DNA of 64,000 nt, taken from assembly GCA_903813345.2 (NCBI GenBank), contig CAIIXF020000010.1, positions 29,320,828-29,384,827 of the forward strand, in the 5' to 3' direction. Source of the DNA: Owenia fusiformis (Eukaryota; Annelida; Polychaeta; Sabellida; Oweniidae). The position numbers and the translations under genes are program-made. The notes beneath the pieces are model-generated. The model searched no databases. It saw nothing but the letters and a program-made list of their open reading frames with translations, and was not told where the DNA came from. Position 1 is the first letter of the stretch. The number at the start of each line of letters is the position of its first letter. Shown here piece after piece: positions 1 to 11,900 of this stretch.

Positions 1-4
1 TTAG

Positions 5-3000
5 ATCCACCTCCACTACCATTTAAGGTTCATCCACTGGACAGTAACACATCATACGTGTTTAGAATGAATGCAATAAATGAAGAAGGATCTAGTGGGT
101 TTACGGAACCATCCGGTATAGGAACTACATGGACCTTACCAAGCAGTAAAGAAATCAATCCTACTTTTATAAAGGATGGAAACAACATAATTGTTACATT
201 TAACAATTTTCCAAGAAATTGCACGAGTGTCACCATATATTGCTGCGAAGCTGAGGCAGCAACTAGCTGTATTACAAGAAATGTTACTAACCTTGGAGAA
301 ACACCTAAAGAAGTAATAATATCAATAGAAGAGAACAAAAAATACACAGTGTCCTTTCACTATTATCAGCGAGATGATATCATATATCGGTCTCAACACC
401 ATATTGCAGAACAAAGTAACTATACGCTTTGTATACAATTGTTTTTCAGATGTGTATTAATAAGACGCCTTCGCTTAATTTATCAAGAAAATCTCTCAGC
501 CCTTACGTATGACAAATCGCTATTCAATTTTGAATTTAAATTTTTGCCAAAACGTTAATTCAAACTGTTTTTAATCTAATCATGTACTTTATTATATCTG
601 TGTACTAATAGTATAAGTGTTTTAAAACATTTACTCATAACATTATTTTAATAGGTAACATTAGTAACATTACTATAATAGGTAGATTGAGATAATATAT
701 GAATTAAATCGTCATTTAAATATAACAAAAATCCACATTGTTAGAATCTAAAATGTTTCAAATAATATTCGGAATAATAAAATTCGGAATTAAATCCGTT
801 CTAACCACTGTGCCAATGCTTTCAAAATGCTATTTTAAGAGAAAGAGTCGGAGCCCACCAATATAGGAACAATAGTCGGAGGTGTCTTAGGGGGACTCTT
901 TCTAGCTGCATTGGTTGTGTTAAGTATTGCTTTCCTATTGTGGAGAAGACGATTCAATAGAACAACAGGTAATACTGAAAATACATTATGTAATCTATAA
1001 TCAAATTACGTCATCATATCATATAGCTAACAACAGACCTACTTAGTTGTGCTTCTCTTACTTTTGCCTACCAAAGAGCGCAAGTACCCAGAAAACTACA
1101 GCTTTATAAATGTGGTTTTATAAGCATTTTGAATATATATATTTGTAAAATGTCCGTCGACAATTTTATATAATACTATATATATATTTCGATGTAATTC
1201 AACGTCACTTTACAGGGAGATATCAGACATCACACATTAACAATATTAAATTAATGTTTACTTTATTAAATATTTTAGAAAAAGGCGAAACTCGTGAGCA
1301 CCAACTCGAGAAAATTGAACCAAACCGTCCAACAGCTAATAGAAGCTTTGCTGATGGTTCAGATAACTTAGCCTACGAAACCATCGGGAGATGCGATGAT
1401 CCAACCGAGGAAAGGGTTTGTTAATTTCTAGATGCTAGTGAACCCTGTGGATATAAAATAGGTGTTCTCTACAAGTTATTTCTATTGTACTTTTTAATCA
1501 GTTAATCAGTACATAGGTAAACAATCACTTTAAACACACGGGGAACTAAAAGCTTCGAAAACAAAGTGAAAACGCCTTGTTTCATTGGGATTGATTTTAG
1601 ATATGCTCAGTAACCTATTTCAACTGCTTGAGGCTTATAAACTAATGTTTTTCGTCTGACATGAGGATTTCAGCAAGAGTATTTCGACTTACATATGTAC
1701 CATTGGCTTAATACGGGAACATCATCATCATTATTTCAGAAGACCATTGGTAAATTGAGTCTCAACCAACTAAATTATGTAACTGGGTATATGTATTTTT
1801 AGTTCTAATTGATTGGAATAGGATTCCTTAAACAGGAGGTTCGAGGCCTCTCTTTTATATGTAGAAATATTGTATAGAATTCCATTTCATTTGAGTTACA
1901 ATTAGCTCATATACAGACACCATTTGGCAATCGAAACCAAAGTGGAGTAAGTTCTAAAATTGTTTAATTTGAAACAAATTATCATACTCATTCATTTAAC
2001 TTTTATTCTTGATAGACATACGATAGTGTACCAAGAGAGAACTTTGAGATTTCCTCAAGTCAGCTGAAACTTGAAAAAGAAATCGGAAAGGGAGAGTTTG
2101 GTGTGGTATGGAAAGGTCAAGGAAAAAACATACCACTGTGTGATAAAGTTGTAGATGTAGCCATCAAGACTCTCAAAGGTAAGATCCAGACAACCACAAA
2201 TAAACAATACGTAATTGAACTGTCTAATTACTGGACGGGGGGGGGGGGGGGGGGTTAAATGTTCGGGAGAATCGAACGGTGAAACTTGTAAGGTTTCCTA
2301 ATTCATTTGCTATATATGGCTGATACAGTGATTAAAATCTGCCCATAGTATAAACATAATACTGGTTCTGTATAATTCCATGTGAACATATATGTTATAC
2401 TTGTTATGGATTTGGTGATATTTTACATGATAAACATAGTTTTCTGTTATAATAGAATAAAAACGTATGGTTTATCATTCTGTAGATCCGAGTGAGAAGA
2501 ACAAAGGTGACTTTTTAAAAGAACTGGCGGTTATGAAACTTCTCAGTCATCCTAACGTAGTTAGTCTCGTTGCATGCTGCACCAAAAATGGTAAGGTTAT
2601 GTTTGAGATAATTTTTGTAAGTACCCAAACGCCTCTTACAATCAGCAAAATGATGTAGCAATAATTAGAAAAAGTGTTTTGATCATGGATGTCTAGGACT
2701 ATTATGTGTCCATGGTTCGACAAATAACACAATTCAACAATGTGGTCTAAAATCATAACCTTGAATAATTCATGATAATTTCAGACCCATACTACATTGT
2801 TGTTGAATACATGGAAAATGGTTCCCTGAAAGATTTTCTTAAAAAGAACAGAGCCGAAGGAAACAAAGTGTATGACAATCTCCACTCGGGAACAAAATCA
2901 CTAACATCAAGGCACCTGTTGATATTTGCGAGGGATGTAGCAAATGGGATGTCTTGTTTGGAATCATACAAGGTAATGCGGTGTCTTCCCATTTCGCCCC

Positions 3001-5102
3001 TTCCCACTTTGCCCCTTCCCATTTCGCCCCTCATTTATTCCCATTTGGCCCCTTCCCATTTCGCCCCTACCCATTTCGCCCCTTCCCATTTTGCCCCTTT
3101 CCCAAATTGCCCTTTTCCCATTTCGCCCCTCTTCCATTTCGCCCCTCTTCCATTTCGCCCCCGTCCCATTATGCCCCCTTCCCATTTCGCCCCTCATTCC
3201 CCCTTCGCCCCTTCCCATTTCGCCCCTTCCCAATTGGCCCCTTCCCATTTCGCCCCTCATTTATTCCCATTTCGCCCCTTCCCAATTGGCCCCTTTCCCA
3301 TTTCGCCCCTCGTTCATTCCCATTTCGCCCCTTCCCATTTTGCCCCTAGGTATTAAAAAGTAAAATACCTAGATACTGACCCTTGACCTTGGAATGACCT
3401 TGACCTTAGTTCACTTAATCATGGGTCACAGAGGTTCACAAGAGTCCCAATGACCTTAAATCAGGCAAAGGGGCAAAATGGCAAAGGGGCGAAATTGGAA
3501 AGGGGCCAATTGGGAAGGGACGAAAAGTGAAGGGGCGAAATGGGAAGGGGCCAATTGGGATGGGGCGAAATGGGAATAAATGAGGGGCGAAATGGGAAGG
3601 GGTGAGATGGGAAGGGGCAAAATGGGAAGGGGTGAAATGGAGAAGGGGCGACATGGGAAGGGGCGAAATGGGAAGGGGCGATAAGGGAAAGGGGCGATAT
3701 GGGAAGGGGGCAACACGGGAAAGGGGTGAAATGGCAAAGGGGCAAAATGGGAAAGGGGCGAAATGGGTAAGGGGCCAATTGGGAAGGAGCGAAATGGGAA
3801 TTAATGAGGGGCGAAATAGGAAGGGGCGAAATGGGAAGGGGCGAAATGGCAATAAACCAGGTAATGCGTTAACAAAACTGTTTTTACACTGCAAATAAAA
3901 ACAAATTATATTCTTCATTCAGAAAATTCGACAGACTTTTCTTCATGGCATTAGCAATTATTTTTCATTTGGCATATGCAATGCGTAGTTGGATAAAATG
4001 GTGTAAAATTGTGATAACATCATAGCTGTATATTCTAAATATGGAACAACGCTCATGTTTTCTAGATCATTCATAGAGATTTGGCAGCTAGGAATATCTT
4101 AGTTGATAAAGAATTAAGGGCAAAGGTTTCTGACTTTGGTTTCGCCAGAGATGTTGGAGAGGATGGAACCTATGAGAGAGGATCACAGGTATGATTAATT
4201 AACTTGATGTCATACAGTAAAACACTCCAGTCTCTGCTGATCATTTTAAACAAACTCAAGGAAATACTCAAATCTGTTATAATTCAACCTGCCATCTCGA
4301 TGGATATATGATAGCATACTTTTATTTTGTTTAAACAGTGTAATACTATGCCATATATTGTAACAAACTCTAAAGGATCGATCATGTATTTCCAGGGTAA
4401 ATTACCCATTCGTTGGATGGCCATCGAGTCCCTTCTGTACAACTTGAGTACATGCAAGAGTGACGTTTGGAGTTATGGTGTTCTGTTATGGGAGATCATA
4501 AGTCTGGGTAAGTATATAATTTACAATTAAAATGGCACCATAAACATATTTAACAGCAATTCGTTTTTATTAAGGAAATTAAAATAAAGCCATTTGTGTT
4601 TAACGAAAAAGGGTTATTCTTTTATGGAGCATAATACACTTTTTTTTGTATACGTGAAATACAGGTGCGACGCCATACCCTGGTATGGGAGCCCGTCAGA
4701 TCATGAAAGACATAGGTCGAGGATACAGGATGGAAAAACCTAAACAATGTGATCAAGAAATGTAAGTTGCCTTTATCTATATCGGAATATTATTTGACCT
4801 TGCATTTTTGAAAAGTGGAACTGTAAACATAATTGAATGTGTACGATAAATTAGAGTAAATACATTTCTTTCTCAATGACTTGGGTATGATAATGCATTA
4901 ACTAATTTATTTCAGATATGAGTTGATGTTGAATTGTTGGAATGAACGTCCAGAGAAGAGACCTGCGTTCAAAACAATTGTTCAGACAGTGAACAATATC
5001 ATTGAAGGAAACCACGATGATTATGTTAAGTTAGATGCCATTCCGGAACATATCTATGTTAATCTCCCAAGAATGGATGATGAACTTAATGAACGTATTT
5101 AG
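5..5102 (+). CDS. Receptor tyrosine kinase, FN3-type ectodomain end + TM + Tie/FGFR-like kinase (5' part outside window)
   Basis: Exons I infer from GT-AG sites and matching phase: 5-415, 846-968, 1279-1415, 2016-2178, 2486-2590, 2785-2972, 4066-4188, 4396-4507, 4665-4761, 4916-5102 (547 aa plus stop). The first exon has an FN3-like end ([12 protein letters not shown]) followed by a second FN3-like, N-glycosylated stretch. Then come a TM helix ([17 protein letters not shown]), a juxtamembrane exon with LAYETI, and a full kinase: glycine loop GKGEFG, VAIK lysine, [32 protein letters not shown]. All catalytic residues are present, so it should be active. The C-lobe (GTPYPGM, GYRMEKP, CW..RP) resembles the Tie/Tek group; naming beyond 'Tie/FGFR-like' is not justified. 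The tail reads [17 protein letters not shown], an ITAM-like pair; YVNL also fits a GRB2 SH2 site. Intron 6 carries a foldback element inserted at the splice donor. The kinase half is nearly identical to that of the next gene. Confidence 0.9.
2237..2255. repeat. Poly-G run (~19 G) in kinase intron
   Basis: A homopolymer G run of about 19 bases in the intron between the glycine-loop exon and the alpha-C exon of the first receptor gene. The same intron in the paralogue (after 18624) lacks it. Length may be unreliable in assembly. Confidence 0.8.
2980..3858. mobile_element. Foldback element with inverted minisatellite arms, inserted at a splice donor
   Basis: The left arm (about 2988-3345) is a 15-bp minisatellite, consensus TTCCCATTTCGCCCC. 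The right arm (about 3466-3850) is the same minisatellite in inverse orientation, around a unique core of ~120 bp. The ends are GGTGTCTTCCC and, on the other strand, GGTTTATTGCC. Both flanks carry AGGTAATGC (2971-2979 and 3859-3867), a 9-bp target-site duplication. The paralogous intron at 19366 has the single uninterrupted site, which shows this is an insertion. Ends starting GG(T), 8-9 bp duplications and long repeat-built arms fit foldback/Mutator-like elements; no transposase is present. ORFs here (PFRPF-type repeats in all frames) are by-products of the minisatellite. Confidence 0.85.
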
Positions 5103-5960
5103 GCAATTGATCATTGAATATAACTGGCACACAAGAAGACAAAACCTGCGTTACAATAATTGATATCAAGTGGTTTACATAATATAATCGTAGATCCAGA
5201 AGTTCTGATAACAATGCTTTACGTTTATCATTTACTTTTAAAGAATATTTTCACAGTAACTGGGTTATGCATATTCTCGTAAATCTAGAAAACTTTAAAT
5301 CTTGCAAGGAATACTTTATTAGTTTTCTTTGACTAAATGTCCAAAACGCCACTGCAAGGTTTAATTCTACAAATGGATGTTTGACTAGTAACAGACAATG
5401 TCTTAGATTCATGCATATTTCACCAGGACAATGCTCCGTGTAAGGTATCTGTTATGGCCAAGAATGTTATTCGCAACAAGTTAAATACATATTAAAACAT
5501 TCTCCATTCTCCATTCTCCTCAGATACATTGTTTGGTCCCCTAAAGAAGGAACTATGTGGCTCGTGTTTCAAGTCGAGAAATATTAAAGCTGCAAAGATG
5601 TGTACAAACACTGGGTGGGATAGAGGTGTATTAATGTAGAAGAACATAGATTATTTTGAGCATCTTCATTAAACTTTACCTCAAATACGATTTCAAAGTT
5701 GGTTTTTGTATTTTTCAGATTTTCAATATAAGTTGTTATGTGAATATACGCCCAAGTCCTGGAGTTTATTGTTTTTATCAAAAACAATAAATTGATGTAC
5801 ATTGTACATCATATGTTGATTATTATATTACGAAAACTGAAGTAACTCGTTTATTTTTTAAAGGAAAATCACGAAATAGCCGTATTTGTATTTCCACTTG
5901 AACACCTCGGCATAATTTGTGTATGAACACGATGTCTGTTTAGTTAGATTTTATTTTTAC
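5103..5960. other. 3' flank of first receptor gene, shared with paralogue
   Basis: No gene seen. The first ~460 bp after the stop align by eye with the 3' flank of the second receptor (20695-21165), including GGCAATTGATCAT and the AACAAGTT..ATAT..ACATTCT stretch. The duplicated block therefore extends past the stop codon. An AATAAA occurs at about 5786. Confidence 0.6.
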
Positions 5961-5969
5961 TTTACTTGT

Positions 5970-6800
5970 CCGTCTGTCTGTCCGTCCGTCCGTCAGTCCA
6001 TTTTAAGTTATCTTTGTTCAATATCAATACAGAAAACTCCAAGATGACTTCTGGTTCAAAAGCTCGCCTATTTTCAAAATTTTCGCGAAATTCAATTTTG
6101 GACAATTTGCTAGCTTTATAAATAATTTCAGGTGTCCTGCATTGTAAAAACCCATGTCACTGTAGTTCCATGCGTTAATTTTGTTACAAAACATCGGCAA
6201 AATTAGATATTGTTTTTTATTTTAGTTAACATTGATTTATCAATCTATCTCGCGAAATCCACTTTGGACCATTTATTTTAAAAGCTCTGTTGATAGGATT
6301 CCCGTTTTAAGTTATTCTGTTCAACATCAATACAGGACTCTTGGTTCAAAAGCTCGCCTATTTTCAAAATGGTCACCATTATCGTGTCGCAAAATTCACT
6401 TTTGGACCATTTGGTAACTTCATAAATGATTTCATCTGTTCTGCATTGTAAAAAGCCATGTCACTGTAAAGAGTATGAAATAACTTTGTTACAAAAAATC
6501 GCCAAAAGATTATATCTGTTTTTTTAATTTCAGCCATTTTAGTTAACATTGATTTGTCCATATGTCTCGCGAAATCTACTTTTGGACCATTTGTTTTCAA
6601 AACTTTGTTGATAGAGTTCCTACAACCTCCTACAACTCCTGGTTTATAAGCTCACCTAATTTCCAAATGGTCGCCATTTTTGTCTCGCAAAATTCACTTT
6701 CGAACGTTTTGGTACCTTAATAAATAGTTTTAGGTGTCCTGCATTGTAAAAAGCCATGTAATTGTAAAAAGTAGTTGTATGAAATAATTTTGTTACAATA
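5970..6800. repeat. Three tandem ~300-bp units, preceded by a TCCG/TCTG microsatellite
   Basis: The block containing CTGCATTGTAAAAA and CATGTCACTGTA recurs at about 6138, 6441 and 6739, spacing 303 and 298 bp. Other shared blocks are CTCGCGAAATC..CTTTTGGACCATTT and AGCTCGCCTATTTTCAAAATGG. A GTCTGTCCGTCCGTCC microsatellite lies at about 5970-5998. No coding sequence or TIR seen; likely decayed units of an intergenic repeat family. Confidence 0.65.
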
Positions 6801-6926
6801 AATCTGTAAAAAATTATATCCGTTTTTTAGTGTCTGTCTGTCAACAATTGAATACAAAAATACTTTGTGCATATATGTTGTGGTCTATCACTTAAGAGTT
6901 GTCTTTTTGAGGATGTTAGTCACATA

Positions 6927-7291
6927 CAGGGTGTCCAAAATTAGGGCCGTAAGAAACTTGAAAAATTCATTAAAATTTTGCATATTTTGCTTTGAAATTT
7001 TGAAATTATTTTGTTCATTAAATGTGAATTGTGTTCTAAAAATTTGATGATAATCTGTACGTTGTGTCAAAAATAATGTACCTTACAAAACATGCTCAAA
7101 GTGGGCACTTCTCTCTATGCACAAATGAATCCTGCGAACAATCCTGGGAAAAAATCCTGGTCCTTGTACATGGCGATAGCACGTCCCCGTCCATCTTCAA
7201 TGAACTAAATAATTCTGAAATTTCAAAGCAAAATGTGCAAAATTGACCAAGTTATTTAACTTTCTTACGAACCTGTTTTTTGGACACCCTG
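6927..7291. mobile_element. Tc1/mariner-like MITE (365 bp)
   Basis: TIRs CAGGGTGTCCAAAA at 6927 and TTTTTTGGACACCCTG ending at 7291, flanked on both sides by TA (6925-6926 and 7292-7293). A TA duplication and CAGGGTGTCC ends are the usual form of Tc1/mariner derivatives. There is no transposase frame, so it is non-autonomous. Confidence 0.8.
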
Positions 7292-7293
7292 TA

Positions 7294-8990
7294 TCTAATA
7301 ATTACAGGCCTCTAATCCTTTGTACTTGAGATGTCTTATAAATGTTTGCTAGCTCCTACACGAATACTATTGTTGTCAGAAAACCAAAAAGTCCTTCAAA
7401 CTCTAAATTTGCGTTTTCGTGTTATCAGTTTAACATTCCCTTTCCGAAATGTTAAAGATTTGTGTAACAGACTTCTCCGTGGCATTTTCTTTATTCCTTT
7501 TTATTTCGTATTTTTTAACACCATTACATAAATTAACTTCTTAATATGCAACTTTTTACCACATATAATTTAAAAATATTTAGTTTGAATTTTCCATTTT
7601 ATAGTGGAGCTCAATGGCAAAAATTACATAATTTGAATTACATTCAAACGTATCTAGACGCGATTTTCTTGAATTTGACAGATATAATGAATATTGGTAG
7701 GATAGATTGTTTTATGATATCGAAATAATCATAAAAACCTTTAAGAAAAGATTAAAGGGGTGCTTTTTATTTTTTACGTGCCTTCCAATACTACAGGGTA
7801 ACAATAGTTTTGGAAATGGTTTAATTTTCAAAAGCAGTACTTCTAGAATGTTTATCAAGCATAAGTAATGCAATAAGTTTTGAAAGGTATATTGTATATC
7901 TTAGCAATAATACCTAAACACATGTTACACAATAGGTAATTTCATAAAATATTAGATTACGATTAAATCAATCCATTATAATGATATACAATATTGGAGT
8001 AAACCTTCAAATTGAAGAATTGAGCTAATAATTTTCATTCCAAAATTCATTTCTCATATAAAACAGAAGAGCGAACTTTAATTGCGTAAATAATACATTG
8101 GTGTCATTCTCCATGACCTGTTGTGTGACTTTGCTTCTTTCCTCGGTTTATATGTGGGTGAGACTTGAGGGGATGGTTGTATGCGAAAATGTATGGTTTA
8201 GGGACTGCCTATTTGGACTATTATGTCTAAGAAACTATTCATTGAAATCACTCCATATTAGACATTATGCATGCCTTAGATGGAATTCTACATTAGAAAG
8301 AGATAAAAAGATGCTCAAACTCTTAATTCTCCAAAGTATAATTTGACATTGAATTAGTTATTGTAAACCTTAATATAATCCATTCTAGTCATATGGGTAT
8401 TTGTCATTTTGAAACTGATTTTCATAAAATTAATAAATGACCCCTTGGGGATGAACGGATTAATATCAAATGTTGCATTCACTAAAAATCCCACCTTAGT
8501 GCAGGGGTGCTCATTTATATTACCCTAGTTTGCTCTACTAATGTGCGGGGAAACAAAATTGAACGTTGATCATATTTAGCTCAACTACAGGTTTTCATGA
8601 AAATGACATCAATGTCACCTGAATAACCAGTTTAAAACGAAATTATTATCGTGAACGTTAAAAATCTAGAATTTTGTTGATATTCAACTTATGGCGTGGA
8701 AGGACTGGAAGCTGTACTTGACCCGGAAGTCAGTAAAATCGTAATTGTCGGTCACCCTGTAATTATGTAAATTGTACAATTCAAAACTACACTGATCTCA
8801 TATTGTATACACACGGAAGTAAATACCAATACGAACTCCTACATTGCCTGTCCTGTATGGAATCGTTTTAGAAAATCATGTATTGAATTAAATCTAAATC
8901 AACAATATGTGCATTTGAAAATTCAAATGATCCCAGGGCACTTGTTGCGTTAAAAACTGAGAAGTGAGTGCAATAGATAAACTTGTAAGC
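7294..8990. other. Intergenic region upstream of the second receptor gene
   Basis: AT-rich sequence; no convincing exon, TIR or Ig-like reading frame found on either strand. It probably contains the promoter of first exon 1a. The only site noted is an ETS-type CGGAAGT at 8814-8820. Confidence 0.4.
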
Positions 8991-11900
8991 ATGGAATCAA
9001 CACTAACATGTATTTGCATTTTGATTTTTACCTTGTATGCATCGTGTGAGAATATGATGCCACCAAGCTGGATACGTGAACCAAATGACACGGTAGCAAA
9101 TGTAGGAGACACGATAACACTCTACTGTGAGATAGACAGCTTACCTGAAGCACACAGGGTGAGATGGTATCGTGGATCAGAAAGTGTGGATGAAGTTGTA
9201 CTCAGCAACAATGATCAAATAAATCCAGTATTCGCTGATATCTATGAAATCATTGGGAAATATAATCTCCGCATTAAAATAGTCCAAGATAACAGGGACT
9301 TTACGTATTTTACTTGTGTCGGATTACTGTCCACACTCAGAGGCAGAGTCTCTGTTATAAAAGCTGGTAAGTTATATATTATTCAATATGATTTGTAATA
9401 TTGCACCATGTACAAGTACAAATCGTTAATATAAGTGGACTATTTGTATGATGGGAGTCCAGCAGTTCTGACCTTGAATGATGTCATAAACTACATTTAG
9501 CAAATTCTATAAACATCGGCTGAAAACATAACATACCAAAATATATGTTAACAAACATTAACACAAAACTGAAGCTGATCGGGTATCTGATGAAGAGAGA
9601 GTTCTATATGCGCGCTATATTCATTTTTGTTGATCATTCATTCATGGACTTTGCGTGCACGGTTACGTTGTGAAAAAGTCGTCAGCTTCAGGTCTTTATT
9701 GTTCGTGTTAACAAAGGCACCAATTTATTTTTGACTCGACCTGTAGACACAATAGCAGCACCAGGAGCCACATTGATGCTCTTCTGTAGGTTCAGAACAT
9801 GTACGAGGGTTGTCCAATAAGTCCTGAACTAATTATTATAAGACCAAGAGTTTTTATAAATAAAGGCTGAAATTTCATCAGTTTTATCTTTTGGAATATT
9901 CGATGTACAAAATTTAAAAATGCAATGTATTGTAACAAAAACGTTATGCATGTCCGAACTTGAATGGTACAGAGTACCCGGGGCACATTCTTTTCTCCTA
10001 AAAACGTCACAATTAATGTTAAGACAATATTTTCAAAGCTGTGACCGTCCTTCAAATTTGTTGTCTTGTTACAAGTGATAATGTGAATATGAGTATTGTG
10101 ACAGCTTGTTAAAAATGGTCGTTATTTATAACACCCGTTTCCATAGCAACGGCCCGAGTGAAAACTCTATTTTCCTCAAAATCCTGAAGTATGGTATTGG
10201 GGCTTTCCAATTATAACTTTCTTGTTACATGATATTTTAATTTGAAATTAAAAATACTGATCAGAAAATTTCTAAAGATAACACTGCTGAAATATCAGCA
10301 TTTTATAATATTCTTAGTTCAGGACTTTTCAGACAACCCTCCTATTAAATACGGAAGTTAAATCATTTATATTTTGAGGTTGCATTAGTCGCTTGGAGTG
10401 TTAGTGACGTGTTTTATACATCATCATGGTATATGGAATCGTATTAGGTACGTTAATAGTGTTACCAGTACTTCTCGGTAAGGCTCTCTCTGTTCCAACC
10501 TGGATACGTCAACCAGAGGACACTGTTGCAAATGTGGGAGACAGAGTAACACTCTACTGTGAGATGGACAACTTGGATGAAAGACATCAGGTTGCATGGT
10601 ATAATCCTACAGGGATACCAAAAACGATCAGCAACAATGGAGCTATAAATCCGTATGGGCCAGCATACAAAAATACATATGAAATCACTGGAATGTATAA
10701 CCTTGTTATAAAGAGCATTCATTATAATAACGTTAAAGACTTTTATTGTGAAGAAGTAAATTTCTCATTTAGAAGCAATCCTGTGTCTGTATTCATAGCA
10801 GGTGTGTACCATTTCAATGTTGTGTTTTACGCTTCTCCTCAAAGAGGGTCGAAATAGTAAAAAGACAACGTTGAACCGAATAAAACATATGTATATATAT
10901 ATATTTTAAGAGGGATATTGTAAGTTTTCATGAGCAATATGCAGTGTTTATCTTTTTGCTATATCTCTGAGTGAACACGTCAGTATTATTTTACATCTAT
11001 TTGACGTTCAATTAATGTGAAAATAAAATTGAAAAATAAGATATCGACTTAGGCAAGGTTACGAAATGAAGCATACTACATTTAATGTTCACACAAACCA
11101 CAGTGTCACCTGTCAATTGGGTAAGTACACACGATTAATTCAATATTGTGTCTGTTTATATACTTCTATACATTGCAAGTTTTTAGGAGTACACCGAGAT
11201 AAAGTAAGTAAACACTTAAAAGCAAAACTTTATCGATCTAAAAATGTAAAGATGTGTTTTACAAAAGTTATACTTGCATTGACAATAGTTCGTTTGACAC
11301 TGCAACAAAAATGGTTGCATGAAGGAGAAGACATAGAAGCTAATATAGGCGAGGATGTAACACTTTATTGCGAGCTTGACAATCTTCCGACTCATCATTC
11401 TGTACAGTGGTATATTTGGAGGACGGATATCACACAGTGGTTACTCATCAGTAGAAATAGTACAAGAATTATATACACTCCTCCCCAACATCCAAACTAC
11501 AATATAACTGGAACATATAATCTAAGGATTACTGCAGTGGTAGATATTGATTATACCAAGTTTTATTGTGAAGAGGCAAGGTCTGGGAATCTAAGAAGTA
11601 GAGATTTCTACGTTAGACGACCAGGTATCTATATTCTCCAACAAGATTTACAAAATTTCTCAAATATATTCTCTTCGAAAACCATGGCTAGTTCTCAAAA
11701 TATAACGAATCGATTTACATTTGATTCACGATTCCTTCTGAGCTGCAGATGGTGATGAACCATAACACCAAAATACAAATAATCCAAAATCAAACTAGTT
11801 TCAGGGTTCTTAAATGTTTTTTTCTTAATATCAAGTAATGTCATATATGTATAAGGAATGTCTAAATGACAAATCTATCGAACTATAATTATTGCTATGA

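Noticed and set aside
2954-3918. Proline/phenylalanine-rich and Gly/Arg-rich frames ([13 protein letters not shown])
   Set aside because: By-products of the inverted 15-bp minisatellite of a foldback element.
11066-11251. Upstream ATG extension of first exon 1c
   Set aside because: It gives no signal peptide; ATG 11252 starts a proper leader matching sister exons.
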